Shown: in pieces, positions 46,921-54,773 of the stretch
Layout: each line of letters starts with the position of its first letter
How positions within the stretch are numbered: the first letter of the stretch is position 1
Assembly: GCA_963810195.1 (NCBI GenBank)
Contig: CAWEMO010000001.1
Coordinates: forward strand, 248,001 to 312,000
Length of the DNA stretch: 64,000 nt
Origin: Chersky-840 sp963810195
GTDB taxonomy: Bacteria > Actinomycetota > Acidimicrobiia > Acidimicrobiales > UBA8190
Direction: 5' to 3'
Program-made: the position numbers and the translations under genes
The notes under the pieces: model-generated
The model's input: the letters and a program-made list of their open reading frames with translations, nothing else
Database searches by the model: none
Told to the model about the DNA's origin: nothing

Positions 46921-47874
46921 GTGCAGGTGATGGTGACCGGCGGCGCGGGGTTCATCGGGTCCAATCTCGTGGACCGACTCCTCGCCGAAGGGAACGCCGT
47001 CGACGTCGTCGACAACCTGTCGACAGGCTCGCTCGCCAACCTGGCCGAAGCGCGGGCCTCGGCGTCCCACGCGCTCACGTTCCACCAGCTCGACGTGCGC
47101 TCCGACGAGCTCGTCGAGGTCATGGCGAGACGGCGGCCCGAAGTGGTGTTCCACCTGGCCGCCCAGGCCGACGTGCGGGTGTCGGTGCAACGCCCCGTGT
47201 TCGACGCCGACGTCAACATCCTGGGGACCTTGCGCGTGCTCGAGGGTGCCCGGGCGGCGGGCACGGCGCGGGTGGCCTTCGCCGCCAGCGGCGGCACCCT
47301 CTACGGCGAGTGCGACCCCGCCGAGCTCCCGGTGAAGGAGTCGCACCCCCGCCGGCCACTCTCGCCGTACGGCGTGTCGAAGATGTCCGCCATCGACTAT
47401 CTCGTGGCATACCGGGAGTTGCACGCGCTCGAGTTCTGCGCCCTGGCGCTCGCCAACGTCTACGGGCCGCGCCAGGACCCCCACGGAGAAGCCGGCGTCG
47501 TGGCGATCTTCTCGGACAAGCTGCTGCGCGGCGAGCCGGTGACGATCTTCGGGGACGGTGAGCAGACCCGCGACTTCGTGTACGTCGACGACGTGGTGGA
47601 CGCTTTCGTCCGGGCCGGCGCTCGCGGTGGCGGGCTGGTGCTCAACATCGGCACGGGCCAAGAGGTGTCGGTCAACGAGCTCGCGCGCGTCATGGCCGAA
47701 CGAGCCGGGTCGACGCTCCCACCGGTCCATGCCCCGGCCCGGGCGGGGGAGATCCAGCGCAGTGCCCTCGACCCCGAACGTGCCGGCATCCACCTGGGAT
47801 GGCGGGCCTGGACCACGCTCGAAGACGGCGTGGACGGCGTGCTCGGGTACACGCGAGGTCAGTCGGCCCGCTGA
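46921..47874 (+). CDS. NAD-dependent epimerase/dehydratase, GalE-like
   Basis: A 317-residue extended SDR. 'VMVTGGAGFIGSNLVDRLLA' binds NAD. 'VVFHLAAQADVRVSVQRPVF' and 'FAASGGTLYGECDPAELPVK' carry the Ser/Thr, 'SPYGVSKMSAIDYL' carries Tyr-x-x-x-Lys, and 'RQDPHGEAGVVAIFSDKLLR' and 'RDFVYVDDVVDAFVRA' line the sugar site. This matches UDP-glucose 4-epimerase-like enzymes; the exact substrate is open. It is the last plus-strand gene before the minus-strand cofDE pair. Confidence 0.87.
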   Translation: MQVMVTGGAGFIGSNLVDRLLAEGNAVDVVDNLSTGSLANLAEARASASHALTFHQLDVRSDELVEVMARRRPEVVFHLAAQADVRVSVQRPVFDADVNILGTLRVLEGARAAGTARVAFAASGGTLYGECDPAELPVKESHPRRPLSPYGVSKMSAIDYLVAYRELHALEFCALALANVYGPRQDPHGEAGVVAIFSDKLLRGEPVTIFGDGEQTRDFVYVDDVVDAFVRAGARGGGLVLNIGTGQEVSVNELARVMAERAGSTLPPVHAPARAGEIQRSALDPERAGIHLGWRAWTTLEDGVDGVLGYTRGQSAR

Positions 47875-47929
47875 TCCGGGCTCGCAGCCGGGGCCCCGAG
47901 ACGGGCACACGGGAAGCTCCGTGGAAGGT

Positions 47930-48688
47930 TCAGCGGAAGAGGTCTTCGGCCGGTGGCCGGAGGATCTCCTCTGACACCGACCCCCGCCGGAGCCAGGCGC
48001 GGTCGACGCCGCGCACGACCGCCACGGGGACCGATGCAGCCTTGCCCATGACGAGCTCCGCGGCGCACGCCACCTCGTCGGCCACGCACACCTCCGTCGC
48101 CACGAGGTCGCGCCCCGTGGCGTCCGCGGTGCCTCGCAGGTCGACAACCGCGGCGAGGCCGGCACAGCCGATGGCAACGTCGACGACACCTTTGCGCCAT
48201 GCCCGGCCGAACGTGTCGGACACCACGACCGCCACCTCGCGACCCGTCGCGGCGCGCAGCCCGTCGCGGATGCGTCTCGCCGAGCGATCGGAGTCCTCGG
48301 GGAGCAATGCCGCCCAGCCGCGCTCGACGTTGGACAGGTCGACCCCGGCGTTGGCGCAGATGAACCCGTGTCGGGTCTCGGAGATGACGAGCTCTCCACG
48401 GCGCCGCAGGATGCGGACGGACTCGGACTCGATGACGCGCAGCCGATCGTCGGGATCGTCGGGAACGATCCGCACCATGGCGCCCTCGGCCTTCGACACG
48501 ATCTTCTGGGTGACGACGACGACGTCGCCGTCGAGGAGCTCGGCGAGTCCGGCGATCATCGCGGCGAGGTCGTCGCCCCGGCGGATCTCTCCCAACCCCC
48601 GGACGGGGAGCACGGCGAGGCTGCCCGGCGGGTGCGAGTCCGGTTCCCGGGGGCTCCGCGGGTTCGAGCCCGGTTCGGCGGCGGTCAC
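47930..48688 (-). CDS. cofE: Coenzyme F420-0:L-glutamate ligase, single-domain
   Basis: A 252-residue CofE that adds gamma-linked glutamates to F420-0 using GTP. It shows 'LAVLPVRGLGEIRRGDDLAA', 'DVVVVTQKIVSKAEGAMVRI', 'VISETRHGFICANAGVDLSN', 'LPEDSDRSARRIRDGL', 'VAVVVSDTFGRAWRKGVVDV' and 'DEVACAAELVMGKA', the family's metal- and GTP-binding motifs. Mycobacterial FbiB carries an extra C-terminal nitroreductase-type domain; this protein stops after the ligase domain. It overlaps cofD as GTGA and is translated with it. Confidence 0.93.
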   Translation of the reverse strand: MTAAEPGSNPRSPREPDSHPPGSLAVLPVRGLGEIRRGDDLAAMIAGLAELLDGDVVVVTQKIVSKAEGAMVRIVPDDPDDRLRVIESESVRILRRRGELVISETRHGFICANAGVDLSNVERGWAALLPEDSDRSARRIRDGLRAATGREVAVVVSDTFGRAWRKGVVDVAIGCAGLAAVVDLRGTADATGRDLVATEVCVADEVACAAELVMGKAASVPVAVVRGVDRAWLRRGSVSEEILRPPAEDLFR

Positions 48689-49641
48689 CTCCGGCCGCCC
48701 GCGGACGAGGCCGACGCGCGGCCTGCGGCGAGGACGAGCGAGGCGAGATCCGCGGCGTGCTCCGGGGTGTGCATGACGGTGGGGGCCACGACGCAGCGGA
48801 CGCCGCAGGCCTCGACGGCATCCGCCGACGCGGAGTCGGCCTCGTCGACCACCAGCGTGCCGACGAAGTCCGCGTACACCCGCGCCACGCCCACCACCGT
48901 CGCTTCGTGGCCCAGCTCCGCGAGGAGCCGGTCGGCCGGGCCTTTGAGGGCAGCGCCCGCGACGATGGGGGAGACGGCGACGACGTCACGGCGACGGGCG
49001 GCAAGCTCGTCGGCGAGACCGGGCACGGCCAGCAGGGGGCCGATCGAGACGATCGGGTTGGACGGGCACACCACGACGAGCTCAGCGTCGGCGATCGCGG
49101 CGAGCACGCCGGGGGCGGGCACCGCGGCCTCGGCGCCGGCGAACCGGACCGACTCGACGGCGACGGAGTGGCGTCGAGCCACGAAGTACTCCTGGAACGA
49201 CACCTCGGGACCGTCGACCAGCGTCAGTCGGGTCCGCACGGGGTCGTCCGACATCGGCACGAGGCGGACCGCGACGCCGAGCGCCCGGGTGATCTCGGAC
49301 GTGACCTGGGACAGGCCGGCTCCGTCGGCGAGCCGCTGGGTCCGGTACAGGTGCGTGGCCAGATCGTGGTCGCCCAGGCGGAACCAGGTCTCGCCTCCGA
49401 GTCGTTCGAGGCCGTCCATGACCTCCCACGTCTCCCCGGCGAGGCCCCAGCCGCGCTCGTCGTCGTTCAGGCCGGCCAGGGTGTAGGTCACGGTGTCGAG
49501 GTCGGGGCTGATGTGCAAGCCGTGGAGCTCGGTGTCGTCACCCGTGTTGACCACGGCCGTGACGTCGGTGGGCGTCACGACGCGCACGAGGCCGCGCAGG
49601 AGACGGGCGGCGCCTACTCCTCCTGCGAGGGCGGTGATCAC
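48685..49641 (-). CDS. cofD: 2-phospho-L-lactate transferase (CofD/FbiA)
   Basis: A 318-residue enzyme that transfers the phospholactyl or phosphoenolpyruvyl moiety to the deazaflavin Fo, giving (dehydro-)F420-0. Family motifs are 'ITALAGGVGAARLLRGLVRV', 'AVVNTGDDTELHGLHISPDL', 'DLATHLYRTQRLADGAGLSQ', 'VSFQEYFVARRH' and 'LVVVCPSNPIVSIGPLLAVP'. GTG 49641 is set by the position of the Rossmann-like GGVGAA loop and by TAGCCT ending 7 nt upstream. It heads a two-gene cofD-cofE operon opposite the sugar genes. The Fo synthase genes are not in the window. Confidence 0.94.
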   Translation of the reverse strand: MITALAGGVGAARLLRGLVRVVTPTDVTAVVNTGDDTELHGLHISPDLDTVTYTLAGLNDDERGWGLAGETWEVMDGLERLGGETWFRLGDHDLATHLYRTQRLADGAGLSQVTSEITRALGVAVRLVPMSDDPVRTRLTLVDGPEVSFQEYFVARRHSVAVESVRFAGAEAAVPAPGVLAAIADAELVVVCPSNPIVSIGPLLAVPGLADELAARRRDVVAVSPIVAGAALKGPADRLLAELGHEATVVGVARVYADFVGTLVVDEADSASADAVEACGVRCVVAPTVMHTPEHAADLASLVLAAGRASASSAGGRR

Positions 49642-49648
49642 GGGCGCC

Positions 49649-49654
49649 AGGCTA
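49649..49654 (-). promoter_or_regulatory. -10 hexamer TAGCCT for cofD-cofE
   Basis: On the minus strand it ends 7 nt before the GTG at 49641. Confidence 0.45.
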
Positions 49655-49701
49655 ACGGTCCGAGCGCGTGCCCCCGGCGCCCGGTGTGCAAGGCTCGACC
49701 G

Positions 49702-50877
49702 GTGCCGGAGAACGCGCCACCCGAGAGCGAGCGCCTCCGGGTGGCGGTGGACGCCACGCCGCTGCTCGGCACCAGGACAGGGGTGGGCCGATTCTGCGAG
49801 GGTGCCCTGTACGGGCTCGCCCGGCACGCCGAGCTCGAGGTGGACGCCTTCGCCGTCACCTGGCGTCGGCGGCGATGGCTGACCCCCCTTGTCCCGCCCG
49901 GAGTCCTCGTCCGGCAGCGGGCCATGCCCGCCCGCCCCCTGCACCTGGCGTGGTCCCATCTTCCCGGGCCCCCCATCGAATGGTTCGTGGGCCGCGCCGA
50001 CGTCGTCCACGGAACGAACTTCGTCGTCCCCCCGAGTCGCGGCGCGGCACGGGTCGTGACGGTGCACGACCTCACCACGGTGCGTTTCCCCGAGCTCTGC
50101 GACCGCGCCACGCTCGGGTTCCCGCGCATGGTCCGCCGGGCCGTGGCCGACGGTGCCTGGGTGCACACGCCTTCGCGCTTCGTGGCCGACGAGGTGGCCG
50201 AGGAGTTCGGCGTCGACGCCGGGCGCGTGCGCGTGGTGTACCACGGCGTGCCCTACGGCGTGGCCCGCCCGCGCCCGGGTCCGGACGGGCCGCCCGCCGC
50301 GCCCCGGGACGGGCCGCCCCTGCCCGCGGGGACGTCGAGCTACGTCCTGGCGGTGGGGACCGTCGAGCCGCGCAAGGACTACCCCGGGCTCGTGCGCGCC
50401 TTCGGCCCCGTCGCCCACGCCCATCCCGACGTCGCGCTGGTGATCGCCGGCGCCGACGGCTGGGGTGCCGACGCCTTCCACGCCGCGGTCGACGCGTCCC
50501 CGTGGCGCCGGCGTGTCGTGCAGCTCGGCTACGTCGGCGACGACGCGCTCGTGCGGTGGTTGGCCGGGGCCCGGGTTCTGGCGTTCCCCTCGGTGTACGA
50601 AGGCTTCGGGTTCCCGCCCCTCGAGGCCATGGCGGCGGGTGTGCCCGTGGTGGCGAGCGCGGCCGGGGCTGTGCCCGAGATCGTGGGTGACGCCGCCGTG
50701 CTGGTACCACCGCGTGACGCGGATGCGCTGGCCGCGGCGCTCCTTGCTGTGCTGGGTGACGTCGAGGCGCGAGCGGCCCTCGTGGACAAGGGGCGGTGCC
50801 GTGCGGCGCGATTCACGTGGGAGGCGTGCGGGACCGGACTGGCAGAGCTGTATTCCGACGCCGCCCGCGCCCGTTAG
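49702..50877 (+). CDS. GT4 glycosyltransferase
   Basis: A 391-residue GT-B retaining glycosyltransferase. The N-terminal half has 'LRVAVDATPLLGTRTGVGRF', 'ADVVHGTNFVVPPSRGAARV' and 'VVTVHDLTTVRFPELCDRAT'. The C-terminal donor-binding half has 'YVLAVGTVEPRKDYPGLVRA', 'YVGDDALVRWLAGARVLAFP' and the E-x7-E motif 'YEGFGFPPLEAMAAGVPVVA'. The pattern is that of mannosyl- or rhamnosyltransferases acting on nucleotide-sugar donors. The GTG start at 49702 gives a normal N-terminus. It is first of three consecutive GT4 genes. Confidence 0.9.
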   Translation: MPENAPPESERLRVAVDATPLLGTRTGVGRFCEGALYGLARHAELEVDAFAVTWRRRRWLTPLVPPGVLVRQRAMPARPLHLAWSHLPGPPIEWFVGRADVVHGTNFVVPPSRGAARVVTVHDLTTVRFPELCDRATLGFPRMVRRAVADGAWVHTPSRFVADEVAEEFGVDAGRVRVVYHGVPYGVARPRPGPDGPPAAPRDGPPLPAGTSSYVLAVGTVEPRKDYPGLVRAFGPVAHAHPDVALVIAGADGWGADAFHAAVDASPWRRRVVQLGYVGDDALVRWLAGARVLAFPSVYEGFGFPPLEAMAAGVPVVASAAGAVPEIVGDAAVLVPPRDADALAAALLAVLGDVEARAALVDKGRCRAARFTWEACGTGLAELYSDAARAR

Positions 50878-50884
50878 GAGCCCG

Positions 50885-51993
50885 ATGGACGACGGGTCAC
50901 GCCGTGCTTGCTCTGTCCTGCTCGTGGCGGAGCAGCTGCGACGCCGCGTGCCGGGAGGGATCGGCACCTACGTGCGGGGGCTCCTGCGCGGCTTGGCCGT
51001 GCTCGAAGACGCGCGTGTCGAGCTGCCCGAGGTCACGTTGTACGCAAGTCGCGCCGGGGGGGAGCGGGCCCCGACCCGCTCGAGGTGTTCGGGCGTCGTC
51101 TCATCGTGTCGCACCTGCCGGGGCCGATGCTCACACGATCGTGGGACCGGGGCATCGTGCGCGCGCCGGAGGGCTTCGACCTCGTCCACGCCGTCTCCCT
51201 GGCGGTCCCCCCTGCGCGCCGGTCCGTGGAGGTCGTCGCCGTCCACGACGTGGCCTGGCGACACCGCCCCGAGGACTACCCGCGCCGCGGCAGGCGGTGG
51301 CACGAGGCCGCGCTGCAACGGGCACTGCGACACGCGGCGCACTTCGTGGTGCCTTCCGAAGCCGTGGCCCGCGACATCGTGCAGGCGGGCGCGCCCGAGC
51401 GCGCCGTCTCGATGATCCCGCTCGGGTCGGACATCCTGCCCGACCCCGACGACGCCGGTGCCACGGCGTTGCTCGACCGGCTCGGCGTCCGTGGCGAGTT
51501 CCTGTTGTCGGTCGGGACCCTCGAACCGCGCAAGAACCTTGACCGGTTGTTCGAGGCCTACGGGCTCGCCCGCCGCACGCTGCCCGAGCCGTGGCCGCTG
51601 GTGGTGGTGGGACCGCCGGGATGGGGCCCGGAGCCCGAGCACGGAGAGGGCGTCGTGTTCACGGGTCGGGTCGACGATGGCACCCTGGCGTCGCTCTATG
51701 CACGGGCCCGGCTGCTCGCGTACGTGCCCTTCGAAGAGGGATTCGGGCTTCCTCCGGTGGAGGCCATGCGGTACGGGACCCCCGTGGTGGCGAGCCCGCT
51801 CCCGACGACGGGGGGGGCGTCGCTCGAGGTGGACCCGACCCGGGCGGACGACATCGCCCGGGCCTTGGTGTCGGTGGCGACCGACGACGCGTTGCGGGGG
51901 CAACTGACCGTGGCCGGCATGGCGCGCGCGGCCGGCCTCACGTGGGAGTCCGCGGCGCGTGCCCACGTGGCGCTGTGGAGGTCGCTGACATGA
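50885..51993 (+). CDS. GT4 glycosyltransferase (frameshifted at a G run)
   Basis: About 370 residues. The N-terminus 'RACSVLLVAEQLRRRVPGGI' and 'GTYVRGLLRGLAVLED' is in frame 2 from ATG 50885. After a G7 run at 51056-51062 the protein continues in frame 1 with 'DPLEVFGRRLIVSHLPGPML', 'EVVAVHDVAWRHRPEDYPRR', 'FLLSVGTLEPRKNLDRLFEA' and 'FEEGFGLPPVEAMRYGTPVV' (E-x7-E). One lost G would explain the shift, a common homopolymer error. It resembles the two flanking GT4 proteins, suggesting tandem duplication and divergence. Its stop overlaps the next ATG as ATGA. Confidence 0.85.
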
Positions 51994-53222
51994 GCACCAC
52001 GGACTGCGGTGGTGGGGGAGACCTACTCGCGCTCTCGCTGGACGTGAGCGCGGTTCCCGCCCAGCCCGTGGGGGCCGGGCGCTACACCATCGACCTCGCC
52101 ACGGCGCTTGTGGCCCGGACCGACGTCGCGCTGACGTTGTGGTGCCGCCGCGGCGACGGGCCGCGCTGGCGGCACCTGGTGTCGGGTGTGGGCCCGCCGC
52201 ATCATCCCGGCACGGTGCGGGCGGCCGCGCCGGCCCGCCGGCCCGCTCGCCTCGCCTGGGAGCAGGTCAGGCTGCCTGCCCTGCTCGGCGCCGGTTCGGT
52301 CGACGTGCACCACGGCCCGCACTACACGATGCCCGAGCGCGCCCGGCTGCCCATGGTGGTGACGATCCACGACCTCACCTTCGTGGACCACCCGGAGTGG
52401 CACGAGCGGAGCAAGGTCCTGGTGTTCCGCCGCGCCATCCGCGTGGCGGCGCGACGCGCCGATGCCATCGTGTGTGTGAGCCGGCTGACCGGGGAACGGC
52501 TCCAAGAGCTGTGTCGGCCGACCGGTCGGGTCTTCGTGGTTCCTCACGGCGTGGACCACGAGCGCTTCCGGCCCGAGAACGGGTCGGGCCTCGGCACAGC
52601 GGTCGAGTCCGACGAGGGAATGCTCCGCCGGCTCGGGGTGCGCCCTCCCTACGTGTTGTTCGTGGGCACGCTCGAGCCCCGCAAGGCGGTGCCCGATCTG
52701 GTGGCCGCCTTCGACCGGGTCGCCGGCGAGGATCCCGAGCTGTCACTCGTGCTGGCGGGGCGCCCCGGGTGGGGGACCGAGGCGATCGACCGGGCGATCG
52801 GTCGAGCGCGCTTCGGGGGTCGGATCGTGCGCACCGGGTACGTGCCCGACGACGCGGTGCCGGCGCTGCTGAGGCAGGCCGCGGTGGCCGCCTACCCCGC
52901 GCTCGAGGAGGGGTTCGGCCTCCCCGCGCTCGAGGCCCTCGCCTGCGGGACCCCGCTCGTGACTACGGCGGGCACGGCCATGGCCGAGGTCTCGGGAGGG
53001 GCGGCCGTGCTGGTGACGCCGGGATCGGTGCCCGAGCTCGCCGACGGTCTCGGTGAGGTGCTCCACGGATCGGCGGAGGTGGAGGACCGACGCCGCCTCG
53101 GGTTCGAGGTGGCCGCCGGCCACACCTGGGAGGCGAGCGCCACGGACCACATGGCCGCCTACCGGTGGGCGCGGTCGCACTCCGATCCCCGGGCGCCGGG
53201 CTCGAGAGCCGGTCCCCGGTAA
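51990..53222 (+). CDS. GT4 glycosyltransferase
   Basis: A 410-residue GT-B enzyme. 'LALSLDVSAVPAQPVGAGRY' opens the acceptor domain with the G-x-G-R-Y loop. 'VHHGPHYTMPERARLPMVVT' and 'IHDLTFVDHPEWHERSKVLV' follow. The donor domain has 'VLFVGTLEPRKAVPDLVAAF', 'RTGYVPDDAVPALLRQAAVA' and 'EEGFGLPALEALACGTPLVT'. It is coupled to the preceding GT4 (ATGA overlap). The acceptor and linkage are unknown. With its two neighbours it should build consecutive sugars of the surface polysaccharide. Confidence 0.9.
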   Translation: MSTTDCGGGGDLLALSLDVSAVPAQPVGAGRYTIDLATALVARTDVALTLWCRRGDGPRWRHLVSGVGPPHHPGTVRAAAPARRPARLAWEQVRLPALLGAGSVDVHHGPHYTMPERARLPMVVTIHDLTFVDHPEWHERSKVLVFRRAIRVAARRADAIVCVSRLTGERLQELCRPTGRVFVVPHGVDHERFRPENGSGLGTAVESDEGMLRRLGVRPPYVLFVGTLEPRKAVPDLVAAFDRVAGEDPELSLVLAGRPGWGTEAIDRAIGRARFGGRIVRTGYVPDDAVPALLRQAAVAAYPALEEGFGLPALEALACGTPLVTTAGTAMAEVSGGAAVLVTPGSVPELADGLGEVLHGSAEVEDRRRLGFEVAAGHTWEASATDHMAAYRWARSHSDPRAPGSRAGPR

Positions 53223-53225
53223 TGT
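53220..53225 (+). promoter_or_regulatory. Possible -10 hexamer TAATGT
   Basis: TAATGT ends 7 nt before the GTG at 53233. It overlaps the stop of the preceding gene, so a read-through transcript is equally possible. Confidence 0.3.
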
Positions 53226-53232
53226 GCGGCGC

Positions 53233-54129
53233 GTGCGAGCGCTGGTGACGGGGGCGAGGGGCTTCGTCGGCACGTGGCTCACCGCCCACCTCGTCGAGAG
53301 CGGGGACGACGTCGTGGCCATCGACCACGAGGTGGACATCACCGACGGGGATGCCGTGCGAGGCGCGCTGGCCGAGGCCGCGCCCGAGGTCGTGTACCAC
53401 CTGGCCGCGTTCACCAGTGTGGGCCGTTCGTGGACCGACCCCGGCGAGGTCCTCCGGGTCAACGCCACGGGGACGCTGTACGTGCTGGAAGCGGCGCGGG
53501 CCTGCCCCCACCCGCCGCGGGTGCTGCTGATCAGCTCGGCCGAGGTCTACGGCGCCGTTCCCCCGGACCTGCTGCCCGTCGACGAGGATGCGCCCCTCGC
53601 CCCGGTCACCCCCTACGCGGCGTCCAAGGTGGCGGCCGAGTACCTCGGGCTCCAGCAGTATCTCGCCTACGGGTTGCCGGTTTTCCGCGTGCGCCCCTTC
53701 AACCACGTGGGGCCGGGCCAATCGTCGGCCTTCGTCGTCTCCGCACTCGCCGAGCGCATCGTCGAGGCGCGCCGCAGTGGAGCCGACAGCATCGTGGTCG
53801 GGAACCTGACCGCCCGACGCGATCTCACCGACGTGCGCGACGTGGTGCGGGCGTACCGCCTGCTCGGCGAGCGCGGCGTCGCGGGCGAGGTCTACAACGT
53901 CTGCAGCGGCCGCGACGTCGCCATCTCCGACGTGGCGGCCCAGCTCCAGCAGCTGGCGGGCACCGAGCTGCGTTTCGAGGTCGACCCTTCCCTGTCGCGG
54001 CCGGTCGACGTGCCCGTCGTGCGCGGCGACCCGACCAAATTGCGGGCGGCGACCGGATGGGAGCCGAGCTTCACCTTGGACCGCACACTGCTCGACGTGC
54101 TCGACCGGTGGAGCGATCGCGCCGCCTAG
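53233..54129 (+). CDS. GDP-6-deoxy-D-mannose reductase-like SDR (Rmd type)
   Basis: A 298-residue extended SDR. 'RALVTGARGFVGTWLTAHLV', 'VVYHLAAFTSVGRSWTDPGE', 'VLLISSAEVYGAVPPDLLPV', 'TPYAASKVAAEYLGLQQYL' (Tyr-x-x-x-Lys), 'VFRVRPFNHVGPGQSSAFVV' and especially 'GNLTARRDLTDVRDVVRAYR' match Rmd, which reduces GDP-4-keto-6-deoxymannose to GDP-rhamnose. The dehydratase Gmd that should precede it is not recognisable in this window. It ends the plus-strand block at a strong hairpin. Confidence 0.85.
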   Translation: MRALVTGARGFVGTWLTAHLVESGDDVVAIDHEVDITDGDAVRGALAEAAPEVVYHLAAFTSVGRSWTDPGEVLRVNATGTLYVLEAARACPHPPRVLLISSAEVYGAVPPDLLPVDEDAPLAPVTPYAASKVAAEYLGLQQYLAYGLPVFRVRPFNHVGPGQSSAFVVSALAERIVEARRSGADSIVVGNLTARRDLTDVRDVVRAYRLLGERGVAGEVYNVCSGRDVAISDVAAQLQQLAGTELRFEVDPSLSRPVDVPVVRGDPTKLRAATGWEPSFTLDRTLLDVLDRWSDRAA

Positions 54130-54186
54130 CGCCCGTCGCCGTCACGGGGCAGCTGCCTCGGGAACATCGGTTGCCCCGCGCGCAAC

Positions 54187-54212
54187 GGGCGCCCCACCGA
54201 AGTGGGACGCCC
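54187..54212. terminator. Bidirectional hairpin terminator
   Basis: GGGCGCCCCAC, loop CGAA, GTGGGACGCCC: an 11-bp stem with one mismatch and a stable tetraloop. It lies between the convergent Rmd-like gene and the 121-residue gene. No long U tract follows, as is common in GC-rich actinobacteria. Confidence 0.75.
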
Positions 54213-54242
54213 GATCGCGGTTGGTGCGGGGGATCTGGTGTG

Positions 54243-54608
54243 TCAGGCGGCTTGGAGGATCAGCTTCCGGAGCTGCTGGCGAACCTCACGGGCCTGGGAG
54301 TGGGCCTGCTTGACCAGGTCGCGGGCGGGAACGGGAAGTCGATCCTCGATGGGTACCAGGGTCGCCTCGATGCGGCCGATGACCTGCTCCACCGCTTCGT
54401 CGACGTCCTTCACCCGCTTGGTGACCCCGCCGCGCACGTCGCCGAGGTGCCCCTGGATCTGGCTGCGGGGCTCGAACAGCCGCTTCTGGATCTCCTGGCG
54501 GCGGACCTGCGCACGCTGGAACCCGAGAACTCCGAGGCCGACCACCACGTAGGCGGCGTCCCGAGCGGTCTTGGTGATCTCGTCTGTGACGTCCTTGAAC
54601 TCAGGCAT
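54243..54608 (-). CDS. Small membrane-associated protein of unknown function
   Basis: A 121-residue protein. One short hydrophobic stretch ('DAAYVVVGLGVLGFQRAQVR') near residue 20 is followed by a long amphipathic, heptad-like region rich in Gln/Arg/Glu ('RQEIQKRLFEPRSQIQGHLG', 'DEAVEQVIGRIEATLVPIED') that may form a coiled coil. I recall similar unnamed proteins in Acidimicrobiia. It has the best conventional promoter in the window (TTGCAA-17-TACAAT) and an AGGAAGG ribosome site, which suggests substantial expression. A structural or membrane-curvature role is only a guess. Confidence 0.75.
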   Translation of the reverse strand: MPEFKDVTDEITKTARDAAYVVVGLGVLGFQRAQVRRQEIQKRLFEPRSQIQGHLGDVRGGVTKRVKDVDEAVEQVIGRIEATLVPIEDRLPVPARDLVKQAHSQAREVRQQLRKLILQAA

Positions 54609-54661
54609 CTCGTGTCCTTCCTGTGGGGGGATCTGGTGAGACTGGAGGCTTCCTGCTAACT

Positions 54662-54690
54662 ATTGTACAGGAAGTTGCTAACAGTTGCAA
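54662..54690 (-). promoter_or_regulatory. Housekeeping-type promoter, TTGCAA-17 bp-TACAAT
   Basis: On the minus strand -35 TTGCAA (54685-54690) and -10 TACAAT (54662-54667) are separated by exactly 17 bp. Transcription would start near 54655, giving a leader of about 46 nt with AGGAAGG before the ATG at 54608. It lies in an AT-rich pocket. Confidence 0.65.
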
Positions 54691-54773
54691 GCACTTTGGG
54701 CTCGGGTGGGCCCGGAATCGGGGGCGCCAGGGCCTGGGGAGCCACGAGAGCGACGGGTAGCCTCTTGGCCCTG

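Noticed and set aside
46921..47874. GDP-mannose 4,6-dehydratase (Gmd) partner for the Rmd-like gene
   Set aside because: It lacks the Gmd N-terminal TGxxGQDG motif and matches GalE-like epimerases better.
48640..48680. tRNA-like GGTTCGAG-CCC arm
   Set aside because: It lies inside the cofE coding sequence and no acceptor or anticodon stem can be drawn around it.
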